Assembly (NCBI GenBank): GCA_016713175.1
Contig: JADJPQ010000008.1
Coordinates: forward strand, 248,001 to 312,000
Direction of reading: 5' to 3'
Source of the DNA: Planctomycetota bacterium
GTDB taxonomy: Bacteria; Planctomycetota; UBA1135; UBA2386
DNA length: 64,000 bases
Position 1 is the first letter of the stretch. Each line of letters begins with the position of its first letter. The notes under the pieces were generated by a model that made no database searches, was not told the origin of the DNA, and was given only the letters and a program-made list of their open reading frames with translations. A program made the translations under genes and the position numbers. Shown here one piece after another: positions 1-8,416 of the stretch.

Positions 1-1
1 C

Positions 2-730
2 AATGAACAACGGTTGCTGCCGAGCCTGGAGTGGGCCCGGTACGGCGAGCAATGGCGCGAGATCCTCGGGCACTTCGGGGTGTGGCCCCTCGCCAGCATG
101 GCGGCAGTCGGGGTGGTGGCGGCGCTGTCGGGCAGTCGGCACGCGCGTCGTCTGGTGGTGGTCGGTGGGATCGTCGCGCTGCCCGGCGTGTTGAACTACC
201 TGGTGTTCTTCGCGCATGCGCCCAACCACGTCTATTGGCCGCTGCCGGCGTTCGGTGGTCTGGCGATCGTGGCCACTGCCGCGGCGGCATTGGCCCGTCA
301 GGCATGGCGTCGCGGCGGGGCGTCGCGGTGGGGCGGCGGCGCCCTGGTCGTGGCGATGCTGCTCGGCGGCGGCTACGGCGCGATCCGTTGTCAGACGTTG
401 ATCGGCGAAGGCAGCGCCGAACTGGCTTCGGCGCATCGCTACGTCGCGGCTGCCGCGCCTTTGACCCGCGGCTGTGCCTATGTGCTGACCACGGCAGCGA
501 CCGGCTATGGCCGGTTCTTCGGCGATGGCATGGTGCTCGGGAGCGTGCGGACAGCGGAGCACTTCGAACAAGCGCTCGAGCTCGGCAAGGATGCGCGGCT
601 GCCGATCGAGGTCGCGTTCGTGCTGGAGAAGCCCTGGTTCGGCACGGCGTTGCACCGACGGCTCGAACAGTTGGCGACGCCGCTGGTCGGCGATCAGGTG
701 CTGGTGTTCCGGTTCCGGCTCCCTGGCTGA
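2..730 (+). CDS. C-terminal part of an integral membrane protein (possible glycosyltransferase family 39-like)
   Basis: The frame is open from the first bases of the window, so the true start lies upstream. The visible 242 residues hold about four hydrophobic segments (roughly residues 28-42, 50-70, 78-98 and 115-125), then a soluble tail of about 115 residues with alternating strands and helices. Several membrane segments plus a C-terminal soluble domain are common in PMT-type glycosyltransferases, but no catalytic motif is visible because the N-terminal half is missing. The assignment is a guess from architecture; a membrane protein is the safe call. Confidence 0.55.
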   Translation, partial: NEQRLLPSLEWARYGEQWREILGHFGVWPLASMAAVGVVAALSGSRHARRLVVVGGIVALPGVLNYLVFFAHAPNHVYWPLPAFGGLAIVATAAAALARQAWRRGGASRWGGGALVVAMLLGGGYGAIRCQTLIGEGSAELASAHRYVAAAAPLTRGCAYVLTTAATGYGRFFGDGMVLGSVRTAEHFEQALELGKDARLPIEVAFVLEKPWFGTALHRRLEQLATPLVGDQVLVFRFRLPG

Positions 731-736
731 GGCCGC

Positions 737-980
737 CTACGCCAGCGCCGCGATCGACGCGGGCCGGCGCGCGATCAGCACCATCGTGCCGGGTTCGCTG
801 GCATCCGTGCGGGTGACTTCGGCCAGCAGTTCTTCGGCCGCCCGCCGTTCTGGTGCCGGTGGCGGCAGATCGGCGATTGCCTCGGCGAGCCGGGTCGCGA
901 GGAGCGGGCCGATTCGCCTGCATCGATCCCTCGATCGCCAACAGTGTGCCGTGGATGGATCTGGCAGGCCAGGCGGCGGC
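737..980 (-). pseudogene. possible remnant of a small coding region
   Basis: Downstream of the metal permease the minus strand has about 57 codons of protein-like composition, ending at a TAG at 737-739 with a helical, Glu/Ala-rich tail. The upstream part of the same apparent protein seems to lie in another frame (around 905-960), as if a frameshift separates them. No start codon with a convincing ribosome binding site is visible and I do not recognise the family. It may be a decayed gene or a chance open stretch. Confidence 0.2.
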
Positions 981-2897
981 TCAGCGGTGTGGCGGTGACA
1001 GCCGGTTGCGGTCGGGCGCGGCGTCGAAGACCCCGGGCGCCGGCCCTGGCGTGCTGCCGTGCCCGTGGTGGTGATGCCGATGGTCGTCGCCATGATCGTG
1101 CCCGTCGCCACAGCAACCGTGCGCATCGATGTGGCCGACGTTCGCCGGCGACTCGAACAGCCGTTCGAGGAACGGCCGGACGCCCTGGCGCAGCAGCGAC
1201 AGCAGGAACACGCCGCCGAGCAGGGCCAGCCAGACCATGCCCTCCGTGCCGTGCTCGTGTCCCTCCGGAGGGATCGTCGGGCGCGGCAGGCCAGGCAGCA
1301 GCCAGTTGACGCCATAGCCGAGGCCGACGGCGCCAAGCCACATCGTCAACGCGAACAGCGCGGCGACGCGTTTGCCGTGCAGCCGCGCCAACATGCCGAA
1401 GGTCGTGATGTTGGTGGCGGGGCCGGTCAGCAGCAGGGCGAGCACCGCGCCGGGTGACATGCCTTGCATCAGCAGGATCGCCGCCAACGGCGTGCTGCCG
1501 GTGGCGCAGACGTACAGCGGCAGGCCGATCAGCGCCGCGACCGGCACATCGATGCCGGCCGGCAACGACGCGATCCACTCGCGATCGACGTACGGCATCA
1601 TCAGCGCCGACAGCAGCAGGCCCATCAGGATCCAGGTGGCGGTGTTGTCGACCGCCGGGCCATAGCCGAACCGGAATGCTTCCTTCAGGCGCTGGCCGAC
1701 GGTGCCCTGCTGGCCGGCCGGCAGCGCGCCCTGGCCAGGTCCCTGCTGGGCGCGGGTCGTCGCATCGCGCGGCGCCAGCCACGCGACCAGCATGCCGACC
1801 GAAAGCGCCAGCACTGCAGCCATCGCCACCCGCACCGCCGCGACTTCACCGCCCATCAATTGCCAGGTCAGCATCACCGCGGCGAGTTCGAGTTCGGGCG
1901 TGGCGATCAGGAACGCGATGGCGGCCGCCAGCGCCGCGCCCTGGCGTACCAGTTCGCGGTAGATCGGCACGACGCCGCACGAGCAGACGGGCAGCGGCAG
2001 GCCGACGGCGACGCCGCGGAGCGCCTGCGACAACGTCGAGCCGCGGGTCATGCCGGCCAGCCAGCCGGCCGGCAGGAACGCGTGGCACACGCCGACCAGC
2101 GCGTAGGCCAGCAGCAGCGCCGGCGCCGACTCGGTCGCCAGCGTCAAGAACACGTGCCACGGGTCCTGGTGGTTCTCGCCGGCCGGGAAGTGATCGTGGA
2201 TCACGAACCACAGCACGAACACCGCGAGCGCGGCGCCGCCGACCGACGCGAAGTGCCAGTTGCCGCGGTCCTTCGGCGCCGGGATGTGCGCATGGAACAC
2301 GACGTGCAGCAGCGAGCCGGCCAGTGCCGACTGCAGCAGCGCCAGGCCGCTCTGGGACTCCGGCGTCAGCGCGCCATGGAACACGAACCCGGCGATGGTC
2401 GCCGTGATCGTGACGATCGACACCAGGATCGTCGCGCGCATGCCGAGCGTGCGCGGCACGATCCACCAGATGCCGACGCCTTCCGGGATCCGGTGCAGGA
2501 TGATCGCCCAGGCGGTGACGTCGGCGTGCGAATGATCATGCACTTCGCCGGGCCCATGATGGTGATGACCACCGGCCAGGAACAGCCCGTCCAGCGTGTC
2601 GTGTGCGGCCATGCCGAGCAGCGCCAGGCCGAGGACGACGCGGCGCAAATGCGGGCTCTCGCGCGCGAGTCCCCGTTCGGCCAGCGTCGGCGCGATGAAG
2701 CCGAGCAGCGCCAGCGGCAACACCGGCCAGCCGGCCTGTTGGTAGCACTCCGGCAGCAGATGCAGCAGCGCGAAGCCGCTGATCGTGATCACGCAGAACG
2801 AGTCGACGGCGATCGACGACCAGGCGTGGCGGCGCGCGAGCAACACCAGCAGCGGGCCGAGCAGCAGCGCCAGGAAACTGAGCAGCAGGTGGTACAA
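981..2897 (-). CDS. ZIP-like domain fused to an SO_0444/ArsP-type metal permease
   Basis: A 638-residue membrane protein. Residues 1 to about 240 resemble ZIP metal transporters: eight or so hydrophobic segments, an HLLPE motif near residue 45, an HRIPEG motif near 135 and a His-rich loop (GGHHHHGPGE) near 108. Residues about 255-560 resemble the DUF318/SO_0444 permease family, with the typical PVCSCG motif in a membrane segment. The C-terminus is a cytosolic His/Cys/Asp-rich tail. The family is linked to Cu/Zn efflux; direction and metal cannot be read here. It starts with TTG two bases after the tyrS stop, so the two genes are probably co-transcribed. Confidence 0.8.
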   Translation of the reverse strand: MYHLLLSFLALLLGPLLVLLARRHAWSSIAVDSFCVITISGFALLHLLPECYQQAGWPVLPLALLGFIAPTLAERGLARESPHLRRVVLGLALLGMAAHDTLDGLFLAGGHHHHGPGEVHDHSHADVTAWAIILHRIPEGVGIWWIVPRTLGMRATILVSIVTITATIAGFVFHGALTPESQSGLALLQSALAGSLLHVVFHAHIPAPKDRGNWHFASVGGAALAVFVLWFVIHDHFPAGENHQDPWHVFLTLATESAPALLLAYALVGVCHAFLPAGWLAGMTRGSTLSQALRGVAVGLPLPVCSCGVVPIYRELVRQGAALAAAIAFLIATPELELAAVMLTWQLMGGEVAAVRVAMAAVLALSVGMLVAWLAPRDATTRAQQGPGQGALPAGQQGTVGQRLKEAFRFGYGPAVDNTATWILMGLLLSALMMPYVDREWIASLPAGIDVPVAALIGLPLYVCATGSTPLAAILLMQGMSPGAVLALLLTGPATNITTFGMLARLHGKRVAALFALTMWLGAVGLGYGVNWLLPGLPRPTIPPEGHEHGTEGMVWLALLGGVFLLSLLRQGVRPFLERLFESPANVGHIDAHGCCGDGHDHGDDHRHHHHGHGSTPGPAPGVFDAAPDRNRLSPPHR

Positions 2898-2899
2898 GG

Positions 2900-4177
2900 T
2901 CAGACGATCTCGAGCACGTGGTAGGTCTTCTTGCCGCGGCGCAGGATCACGAAGCGGCCGGCGATCACGTCGTCGGCGGTCAGCAACCGTTGCAGGTCCC
3001 TGGTCACCGTCTGGTTGATCGCCACCGAGCCGCTCTCGACGGCCTGACGCGCCTGGCCCTTCGACGGCGACAGCCCGGCCTGGGCCAGCACCGCGACGAG
3101 CCCGGCTTCGGCCGTGCCGAGCTGCTGGCGAGCCAGTTGCGAACGCGGCGCGTCGGCGAACGCATCGGCGAGCGTCTCGGCATCGAGTCCCTGGAGCGGC
3201 GCGCCCTCGAACAGCACGGCGATCGCGGTCGCCGCCGAGCGCACCGCATCGTCGCCGTGCACCAGTCGCGTCACCTCATCCGCCAGCCGGCGCTGCGCCG
3301 CGCGCTTCTGCGGCGCGGTCGCGACCTGTTGCGCCAGCTCCGCGATCGTCGCGGCATCGAGCAACGTGAAGTAACGCAGGTAGCGCACGACGTCGGCGTC
3401 GTCGGCGTTCAGCCAGAATTGATGGAACGTGAACGGCCGGGTCCGTTCGGGCGCCAGCCAGACGTTCCCCTGTTCGCTCTTGCCGAACTTCTTGCCGTCG
3501 GCCTTGGTGACCAGCGGCATCGTCGCGCCGTACGCCGAGCCGTTGCGGCGCCGACGGATCAGATCGACGCCGTCGGTGATGTTGCCCCACTGATCGCTGC
3601 CGCCGATCTGCAGCACGCAGCCGTGGCGATCGAACAGTTCGAGGAAGTCGTAGGCCTGCAGCAGCGCGTACGAGAACTCGGTGTAGGAGATGCCCTGTTC
3701 GCGCGTCTCCAGCCGCGTCTTCACCGAGTCGCGGACGACCATCTGGTTGATCGAGAAGTGCTTGCCGACGTCGCGCAGGAAGTCGATCACCGTCAGCCGG
3801 CCGAGCCATTCGGAGTTGTCGAGCAGCAGTGCGCCGCGCGGGCCGTCGAAGTCGAGGAACCGGCTCATCTGACGGCGCAGGCCGGCGACGTTGACGGCCA
3901 GCTGTTCCTGGCTCAGCATCGAACGTTCCTGCGACTTGCCGGACGGATCGCCGATCATGCCGGTGCCGCCGCCGACGATCGCGATCGGCCGGTGGCCGGC
4001 GCGCTGCAGCCGGTGCAGACCGAGGAGTGGCAGCAGCGAACCGACGTGCAGCGAATCGGCGGTCGGGTCGAAGCCGCAGTAGCCGGTGATCGGTTCCTTC
4101 GCCATCAGCGGCAATAGGTCCGGCGAGGTGACCTGCTGCAGCAGGCCGCGTTGTTCGAGGTCGGTCAGGAAGTTCAT
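2900..4177 (-). CDS. tyrS: tyrosyl-tRNA synthetase
   Basis: Cytosolic class I aminoacyl-tRNA synthetase that charges tRNA-Tyr using ATP. The 425-residue length is normal for bacterial TyrRS. The FDPTADSLHVGS motif at residues 36-47 is the HIGH box (His44, Gly46), and KKFGKSEQGN near residue 235 is the KMSKS equivalent. The GGSDQWGN signature lies between them. The last 80 residues form an S4-type RNA-binding domain. The ATG at 4177 gives the expected N-terminus. It is followed at 2 bp by the metal permease on the same strand. Confidence 0.96.
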   Translation of the reverse strand: MNFLTDLEQRGLLQQVTSPDLLPLMAKEPITGYCGFDPTADSLHVGSLLPLLGLHRLQRAGHRPIAIVGGGTGMIGDPSGKSQERSMLSQEQLAVNVAGLRRQMSRFLDFDGPRGALLLDNSEWLGRLTVIDFLRDVGKHFSINQMVVRDSVKTRLETREQGISYTEFSYALLQAYDFLELFDRHGCVLQIGGSDQWGNITDGVDLIRRRRNGSAYGATMPLVTKADGKKFGKSEQGNVWLAPERTRPFTFHQFWLNADDADVVRYLRYFTLLDAATIAELAQQVATAPQKRAAQRRLADEVTRLVHGDDAVRSAATAIAVLFEGAPLQGLDAETLADAFADAPRSQLARQQLGTAEAGLVAVLAQAGLSPSKGQARQAVESGSVAINQTVTRDLQRLLTADDVIAGRFVILRRGKKTYHVLEIV

Positions 4178-4565
4178 GCGGGCGGGCCGGAACGGGTTCC
4201 GGCGAGCCCGGAAAGGCTAGCGGTGGGCGTGACCGCAGACGAGGGTTGGCTCGGATCGCGGCGGCGTTGGGGAAGTGGCGGTGCTGGCGCAGGCAGTGGG
4301 AGCGGCGGCTCAGACCTCGGCGATGCGCACGGTGCCGGCATTCGACACCACGAAGAACGCCGCGTGGATGCCCGGATCGAGCACTGCGCTATGAGCAAGG
4401 AACTCCACGCCAGCCAGATGCCCAGGCGCGTGGTGGTCGCCGTCGTCCGTTCGGTCCAGGTTGTCTGGCCATTGCGCCGGGTGCGAGGGTGCTACCCATG
4501 AGCGCGGTGCGGCCGCGACGTCCCTGGAAATCGTCGTCGGGTACCCGCATGCTGCGGGGGGAACC
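4178..4565. other. intergenic stretch containing a secreted-protein remnant
   Basis: This 388-bp gap lies between the tyrS start (minus strand) and the AbiEii-type gene (plus strand). The only interpretable content is the minus-strand C-terminal remnant at 4310-4443 and, presumably, the promoters of both flanking genes. I see no tRNA, palindrome or terminator with a T-run. Confidence 0.5.
4310..4443 (-). pseudogene. 3' remnant of a planctomycete-type secreted protein
   Basis: The minus strand encodes about 43 residues ending in a TGA at 4310-4312. They read as the terminal part of the C-terminal beta domain of secreted Kelch-type proteins: LAGVEF, then a hydrophobic strand and DPG, then a final VVSNAGTVRIAEV. 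The last strands of the two Kelch proteins in this window have similar spacing. No start codon or upstream part of such a protein is present before the AbiEii gene, so this looks like a stump left after a rearrangement. Assignment by pattern only. Confidence 0.4.
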
Positions 4566-5447
4566 ATGGGCCAGGACGCCGTCAAGATCGACTTCGAGTG
4601 GATTCGTTGGCAGATGATCCTGGCCGTGGCGGCTGCGGGCGGCCTCCGCGACCGGCTGGTCTTGAAGGGCGGGAACGCGCTCAACCTGGTTCATCGCGTC
4701 GGCTCGCGGACGTCGCTCGACGTCGACTACTCGATGGCGGACGGATTCGCGGACCTTGCGCAGGTCCGTCGGGATCTGCTGGCGACACTGACGGTGCGAT
4801 ACGCAGAGAGGGGCATCGTCCCGATCGACTTCGCCCTCGAGCCAAAGCCCGCCAAGGCACCGACGGAAAGCAAGTGGGGCGGCTACTCGTCGACGTTCAA
4901 ACTCGTCGACCGCAGGGTCCTGGACGAGTGCAAGGGCGATCTTGACGCGGCACGTCGCAAGTCGCTCCCGATCGGAAGCGCCCTCGCCGCCAAGCACGTC
5001 TTCAAGATCGAGATCAGCAAACACGAACACTGCGAGGCGAAGGAAACGCGCGAACACGATGGCTTCTCGTTCTTCGTGAACTCCCTGCCGATGATCGCGG
5101 CCGAGAAACTTCGCGCGATTTGTCAACAGATGGATGGCTATGAAGGGCGCCGGAACAAGAAGCCGCGCGCCAGGGACTTCTACGATATCCACGCAGTTGT
5201 TCGCAGCGGAGTCGTCTTGACTGCGCCCGAAAACAAGGATCTCGTGCGGGCCGCGTTCGAGGCCAAGGAGGTGCCGCTTGCCTTCTTGGGCGATATCGAG
5301 AATTCGCGCGAGTTTCACGAAGTGGATTGGCCGGCAGTTGCCAACTCGATTGCCCCGTTCGAGAACCGCGGCTTCGACTTCTACTTCGACTTCGTAGTTC
5401 GCGAAGTCATCAAGCTAGAGCCCCTTTGGATAGTGAATCCGCCATGA
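4566..5447 (+). CDS. AbiEii-type nucleotidyltransferase toxin
   Basis: A 293-residue protein of the nucleotidyltransferase AbiEii/AbiGii toxin family. KGGNAL at residues 34-39 and SLDVDYS at 50-56 (Asp52, Asp54) match the family's nucleotide- and metal-binding motifs, and a RDFYDIH motif lies in the C-terminal part. Members act with an AbiEi antitoxin in type IV toxin-antitoxin or phage-exclusion systems. I chose the ATG at 4566 because it sits about 30 residues before the KGG motif; an upstream extension to 4461 in the same frame looks non-coding. Its 3' end overlaps the antitoxin gene on the other strand by 33 bp. Base composition is less GC-rich than in its neighbours, which hints at transfer. 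Confidence 0.85.
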   Translation: MGQDAVKIDFEWIRWQMILAVAAAGGLRDRLVLKGGNALNLVHRVGSRTSLDVDYSMADGFADLAQVRRDLLATLTVRYAERGIVPIDFALEPKPAKAPTESKWGGYSSTFKLVDRRVLDECKGDLDAARRKSLPIGSALAAKHVFKIEISKHEHCEAKETREHDGFSFFVNSLPMIAAEKLRAICQQMDGYEGRRNKKPRARDFYDIHAVVRSGVVLTAPENKDLVRAAFEAKEVPLAFLGDIENSREFHEVDWPAVANSIAPFENRGFDFYFDFVVREVIKLEPLWIVNPP

Positions 5448-6320
5448 TGAGCTGAACTCCGTGCGCTTCATGGCATGCGCGAGGTAGAAGTCGATCTCGA
5501 CGGGGAGTTTGCGAAGCGACTCCAGCTGCTTTGCCGCGTAGCCGGCGCGCTCCATGTAGAATCCGATTGCTTGATGGTAGGGGTAGAAGTGCTGCAGCGC
5601 TTCCAAGGTCGCAACCAGTTTCTCGACGGAAACTCGATCGCGGGCGGTCTCGTAGGACTCCAGAACCTGGGTAACGCCACCTGCGTAGGAAGGGCGAACG
5701 ACGATATCCACGAGAGTGCGCTCGAGATTCGTGCAAGACACGACGCGTCCCATTGGGTCCTGGACGTCGACCACTCCGTAGTCATCTGTGTTCTTCCCGC
5801 TCAGTAGCGTGAAGCTCGTGTTCGTCCCTTCCAGGGAGAACACGTACTTGGACGTTCTCTGTGGGTGCGCGAATGCCCGGTCAACGTTGGCTTGCACCAG
5901 GGAGCCGTCGGGTTCGGGCTTGGGAGTCTGCTCGCGGTTGACGTAGACCACGCTCGGCAGTTGGTCGTTCAGGCCGTGCAGGAACGCGGCGCTTCCATGC
6001 GACAAGTATGACTTCTCGCGAATCGAAAGCCCGAGTTCGTACGGAGAGAGTTCCCCGTGGTAGTAGCGGATGATCGAGTCCCCTAGAGGCCGCTTGATGG
6101 CCGCGGTCTTCAGCAGGTCCGCCGAGTGCAGGAACGCGATGAAATCGTCGAGCGACACCCGCTGCGCTACGAGGCGACGTTCGCGGCACTCTTCGAGCAG
6201 GGTGCCAAGCTCGCGGAGGCGGTAGACGCGAGCCCCGGCCTTCTGGAGCTTGGCGGCGATCTTGGTCTCCGACTGCTTGAGCTTGGTTGGGCGCATCGGC
6301 GAGGAACGTTCAAGAGGCAT
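5415..6320 (-). CDS. AbiEi-type antitoxin / transcriptional regulator
   Basis: A 301-residue protein with a helical N-terminal region likely to form a winged helix (residues 15 to about 100), then an AbiEi-type central and C-terminal region containing LERTLVDIVVRPSYAGGV near residue 205. AbiEi proteins neutralise AbiEii without binding it and repress their own promoter through inverted repeats. Here the gene converges on its presumed partner and ends 33 bp inside it, instead of preceding it in an operon. The ATG at 6318-6320 lies inside a perfect palindrome. The second Met (residue 9, at 6296) is an alternative start. The pairing is inferred from adjacency and family. Confidence 0.78.
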   Translation of the reverse strand: MPLERSSPMRPTKLKQSETKIAAKLQKAGARVYRLRELGTLLEECRERRLVAQRVSLDDFIAFLHSADLLKTAAIKRPLGDSIIRYYHGELSPYELGLSIREKSYLSHGSAAFLHGLNDQLPSVVYVNREQTPKPEPDGSLVQANVDRAFAHPQRTSKYVFSLEGTNTSFTLLSGKNTDDYGVVDVQDPMGRVVSCTNLERTLVDIVVRPSYAGGVTQVLESYETARDRVSVEKLVATLEALQHFYPYHQAIGFYMERAGYAAKQLESLRKLPVEIDFYLAHAMKRTEFSSSWRIHYPKGL

Positions 6321-6339
6321 GGTATATATACCATGCCTC
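6314..6339. promoter_or_regulatory. 26-bp perfect palindrome over the antitoxin start codon
   Basis: Two 13-base arms meet at 6326/6327 with no mismatch; the core is GGTATATATACC. The antitoxin ATG (6318-6320, minus strand) is part of the palindrome. The TATATA could serve as a -10 element, which would make the mRNA leaderless or nearly so, and the palindrome would be a natural operator for autorepression by the AbiEi-like protein. Function is inferred; the symmetry is seen directly. Confidence 0.75.
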
Positions 6340-6458
6340 GTCGACGGGTCAACTCACGAACCTGGCCATCCGCAAGAGGTTGCGGCACCGAAGTGGATGC
6401 AGTTCGGGCGCAAGGTCTTGCCAGGAAGCGGATTGCGCCCGTTGTGTGGGCGCTAAAT

Positions 6459-6500
6459 CAACTCTTGGCGGTAGGTATATATACCTACCGCCAAGAGTTG
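6459..6500. repeat. 42-bp perfect palindrome with GGTATATATACC core
   Basis: Two 21-base arms (6459-6479 and 6480-6500) are exact reverse complements with no spacer. The core at 6474-6485 is identical to those at 6321-6332 and 6521-6532, but the outer arms differ from the other two sites. A long spacerless palindrome is rare in bacterial chromosomes and may be an operator, a cruciform site or a recombination site. Confidence 0.8.
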
Positions 6501-6513
6501 CAACGAACGACAC

Positions 6514-6539
6514 ATCGACAGGTATATATACCTGTCGAT
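6514..6539. repeat. 26-bp perfect palindrome with GGTATATATACC core
   Basis: Arms 6514-6526 and 6527-6539 are exact reverse complements. The core at 6521-6532 is the third copy of the 12-bp sequence seen at the antitoxin start. Its centre is 47 bp from the 42-bp palindrome and 200 bp from the palindrome over the antitoxin start. Confidence 0.78.
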
Positions 6540-6645
6540 TTCGTCGGCTCGCTGCTCGGGTGGTCCCGGTGGCTCCTGGTACGGTCCCTCATCCTGGCGG
6601 ACTGAGCGAGCCGCGAAGTCCGCGTTCCCGTTCGCGAGGTCCACC

Positions 6646-7197
6646 TTGCCGGCCAATCAGAACCGTTTGCAGAACATCGCCGCCGAACTCGCGTGGGACC
6701 CGGTTCGCCAACGGGTCATCCGGATCAGCGGGTTCCAACCGCCGCAGCTGACCGGTCGGATCTGGGAGTGGGCCGGCGCTTCCTGGCAGCAGATCGCCGA
6801 CGGCGCGGTCACCGCGGCTTTCCATTCGGTCGCGACGGACTTCGCGCGCAACAAGGTCATTCTCATCGGCAACATGCCATCGGTGCTGGCGGAGTGGAAT
6901 GGGGCATCCTGGACGGCTTCGGGTTCGGGCGTGGTTCCCCACCCGCGCTACTTGCCCGCGGTAGGTTGGCACGGCTCGACCGGCGAGATCCTGTTCCATG
7001 GGGGCATGAGCGCGTTCCTCGCCGGCACGACACCGCTGCCGCGTGGCTTCCATGCCGATTCCTGGCGGTGGCACCCGCAGCATGGCTGGCGCCGGATTGC
7101 TCCGGACATGGTTCATGGCGTTGCCGTCACCGATCCGCAGAACGGGCGGGTCCTCGTGCAGATGTGGCCGAACTTCGGGTTGAACATGGAAACCTAA
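6646..7197 (+). pseudogene. Kelch-repeat secreted protein, 5' part, lacking signal peptide and cut by a nonsense codon
   Basis: The frame encodes Kelch-like blades of the planctomycete type (AWDP..., IWEWAGASW, AEWNGASW). It has no signal peptide and starts in the middle of a blade, from a TTG at best, unlike the intact Kelch protein at 19795-21963. It stops at a TAA at 7195-7197, and the same frame then continues with matching protein to 8340. The TAA stands where these repeats carry the conserved Trp of the D/E-T-W-E motif (MET-stop-EHD). It is therefore a 5'-truncated gene with an internal nonsense codon. Confidence 0.7.
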
Positions 7198-7284
7198 GAG
7201 CATGACCGGCTCGGTTGGCGCCGGCTGCAGTCGGGTGGTCCAAGCGGCAGCGGTTCGGCGGCCTGGCGCTCGACGACGAACAGC

Positions 7285-8340
7285 ATGTTCCTGATCGACA
7301 GTTGGTGGCAGGGCAATCGTCTCACCTTCGCCACCTGGGAGTGGAACGGTCAGTGGAATCAGCGCACGCACGCTCCGGTGCCTGGTCGATACGCGGTCGG
7401 CGTTGCCGAGGATCCCCGGCGAAAGCGGGTCGTGATGTTCGGCGGCGACGACTCCACGGCCAATATCGACGACACCTGGGAATGGGATGGTGCCGCCTGG
7501 AATCAGGTCCCGGCCCACCGGCCATTGGCACGGACCATACCGGCCATGGAGTACGATCCGTCGGTCGGCAGGCTGCTGCTGTTTGGCGGGGCGCGCTATG
7601 GCTTCTGGCGCAATGACACCTGGGAATGGGATGGCGTCGACTGGCGCAATCGGACCGGCCAAGGACCGGTGTTGGAGCGCCCGCGGTTGCAGTGGCATCC
7701 TGGACTGGCGACCATGCTGCTGGCGGGCAAGAACGTGGCGGCCCAACGCTTCCAGGTGTGGGCCTGGCAGGGCCAATGGAACCTGCTGGCAGACGGCCCG
7801 AGGGAATCGGATTATCCGTTGCGCGATCCGCTGATGGCATGGGATCCCTCGCGGGCGACGTTCCTCGCGATCGGTGGGCGATACGTCAGTCAGGCCCAGT
7901 TGTCGATCACGACCAGGTTCAGCAGTGTCTGGGCGCTGACCTGGACACCGGCGCAGGTCGTGTTGTACGGAACCGGTTGCAGCGGAACGGCCGGCGTGCC
8001 GGTGCTGACCGCGTGCGGTGAGCCGACGATCGGCACCGAGGCGCTGCGGCTCGACGTGCTGCGGGGCGCGGCCGGGTCCTTCTCAGTCCTCGCGGCGGAC
8101 GTTCACGGCGCGAACGTGATGTTGCCGGGCGGCTGCACCTTGCTGTTGGCCGCGCCGGTCGCCCACGCCGCCGCGGTGACCAACTCCGGCGGAGTCGCGA
8201 GTTTTACGTTGGTGGTGCCGAACGAACTCGCCTTGCGTGGCGTCGAGATCCGGTATCAAGCCGCGGTCGCTGATCCGATGGGGGCCCTGGCGGGCATCGC
8301 GGCGATGACCGGCAGTGTCGGACTTCGGCTCGGCGATTGA
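7285..8340 (+). pseudogene. Kelch-repeat secreted protein, 3' part
   Basis: Same reading frame as 6646-7197, resuming directly after the TAA at 7195-7197; the first available ATG is at 7285. It has three to four blades with DTWEWDG and VMFGG/LLFGG motifs (positions 7440-7660), then a C-terminal beta domain of about 120 residues beginning YGTGCSG (from about 7967). That domain is shared with other secreted proteins of the window. Without the signal peptide the fragment would not be exported, so it is probably non-functional. If the TAA were an assembly error the whole would still lack its N-terminus. Confidence 0.7.
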
Positions 8341-8416
8341 GGCGGTCGCCGTGTTGCGCCTCGAGTCGGGCAACCGAACCCGCCGGCCTCATGCCCGCGC
8401 GGGTCGGTGCCCCTGC

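Larger units (their letters stand above)
6321..6645. other. gene-free interval carrying repeated palindromes
   Basis: About 325 bp between the antitoxin start and the truncated Kelch pseudogene. It contains two further palindromes with the same GGTATATATACC core. The short open frames here only read through these palindromes (giving recurring Tyr-Ile/Ile-Tyr strings) and are not believable genes. Confidence 0.6.

Noticed and set aside
5415..5447. The overlap as an assembly artefact
   Set aside because: Both reading frames carry family-typical sequence up to their stops, so the overlap seems real.
6453..6656. A 67-codon minus-strand frame reading through two palindromes
   Set aside because: Its Tyr/Ile strings are only translations of GGTATATATACC. 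It has no ribosome binding site and no protein-like pattern.
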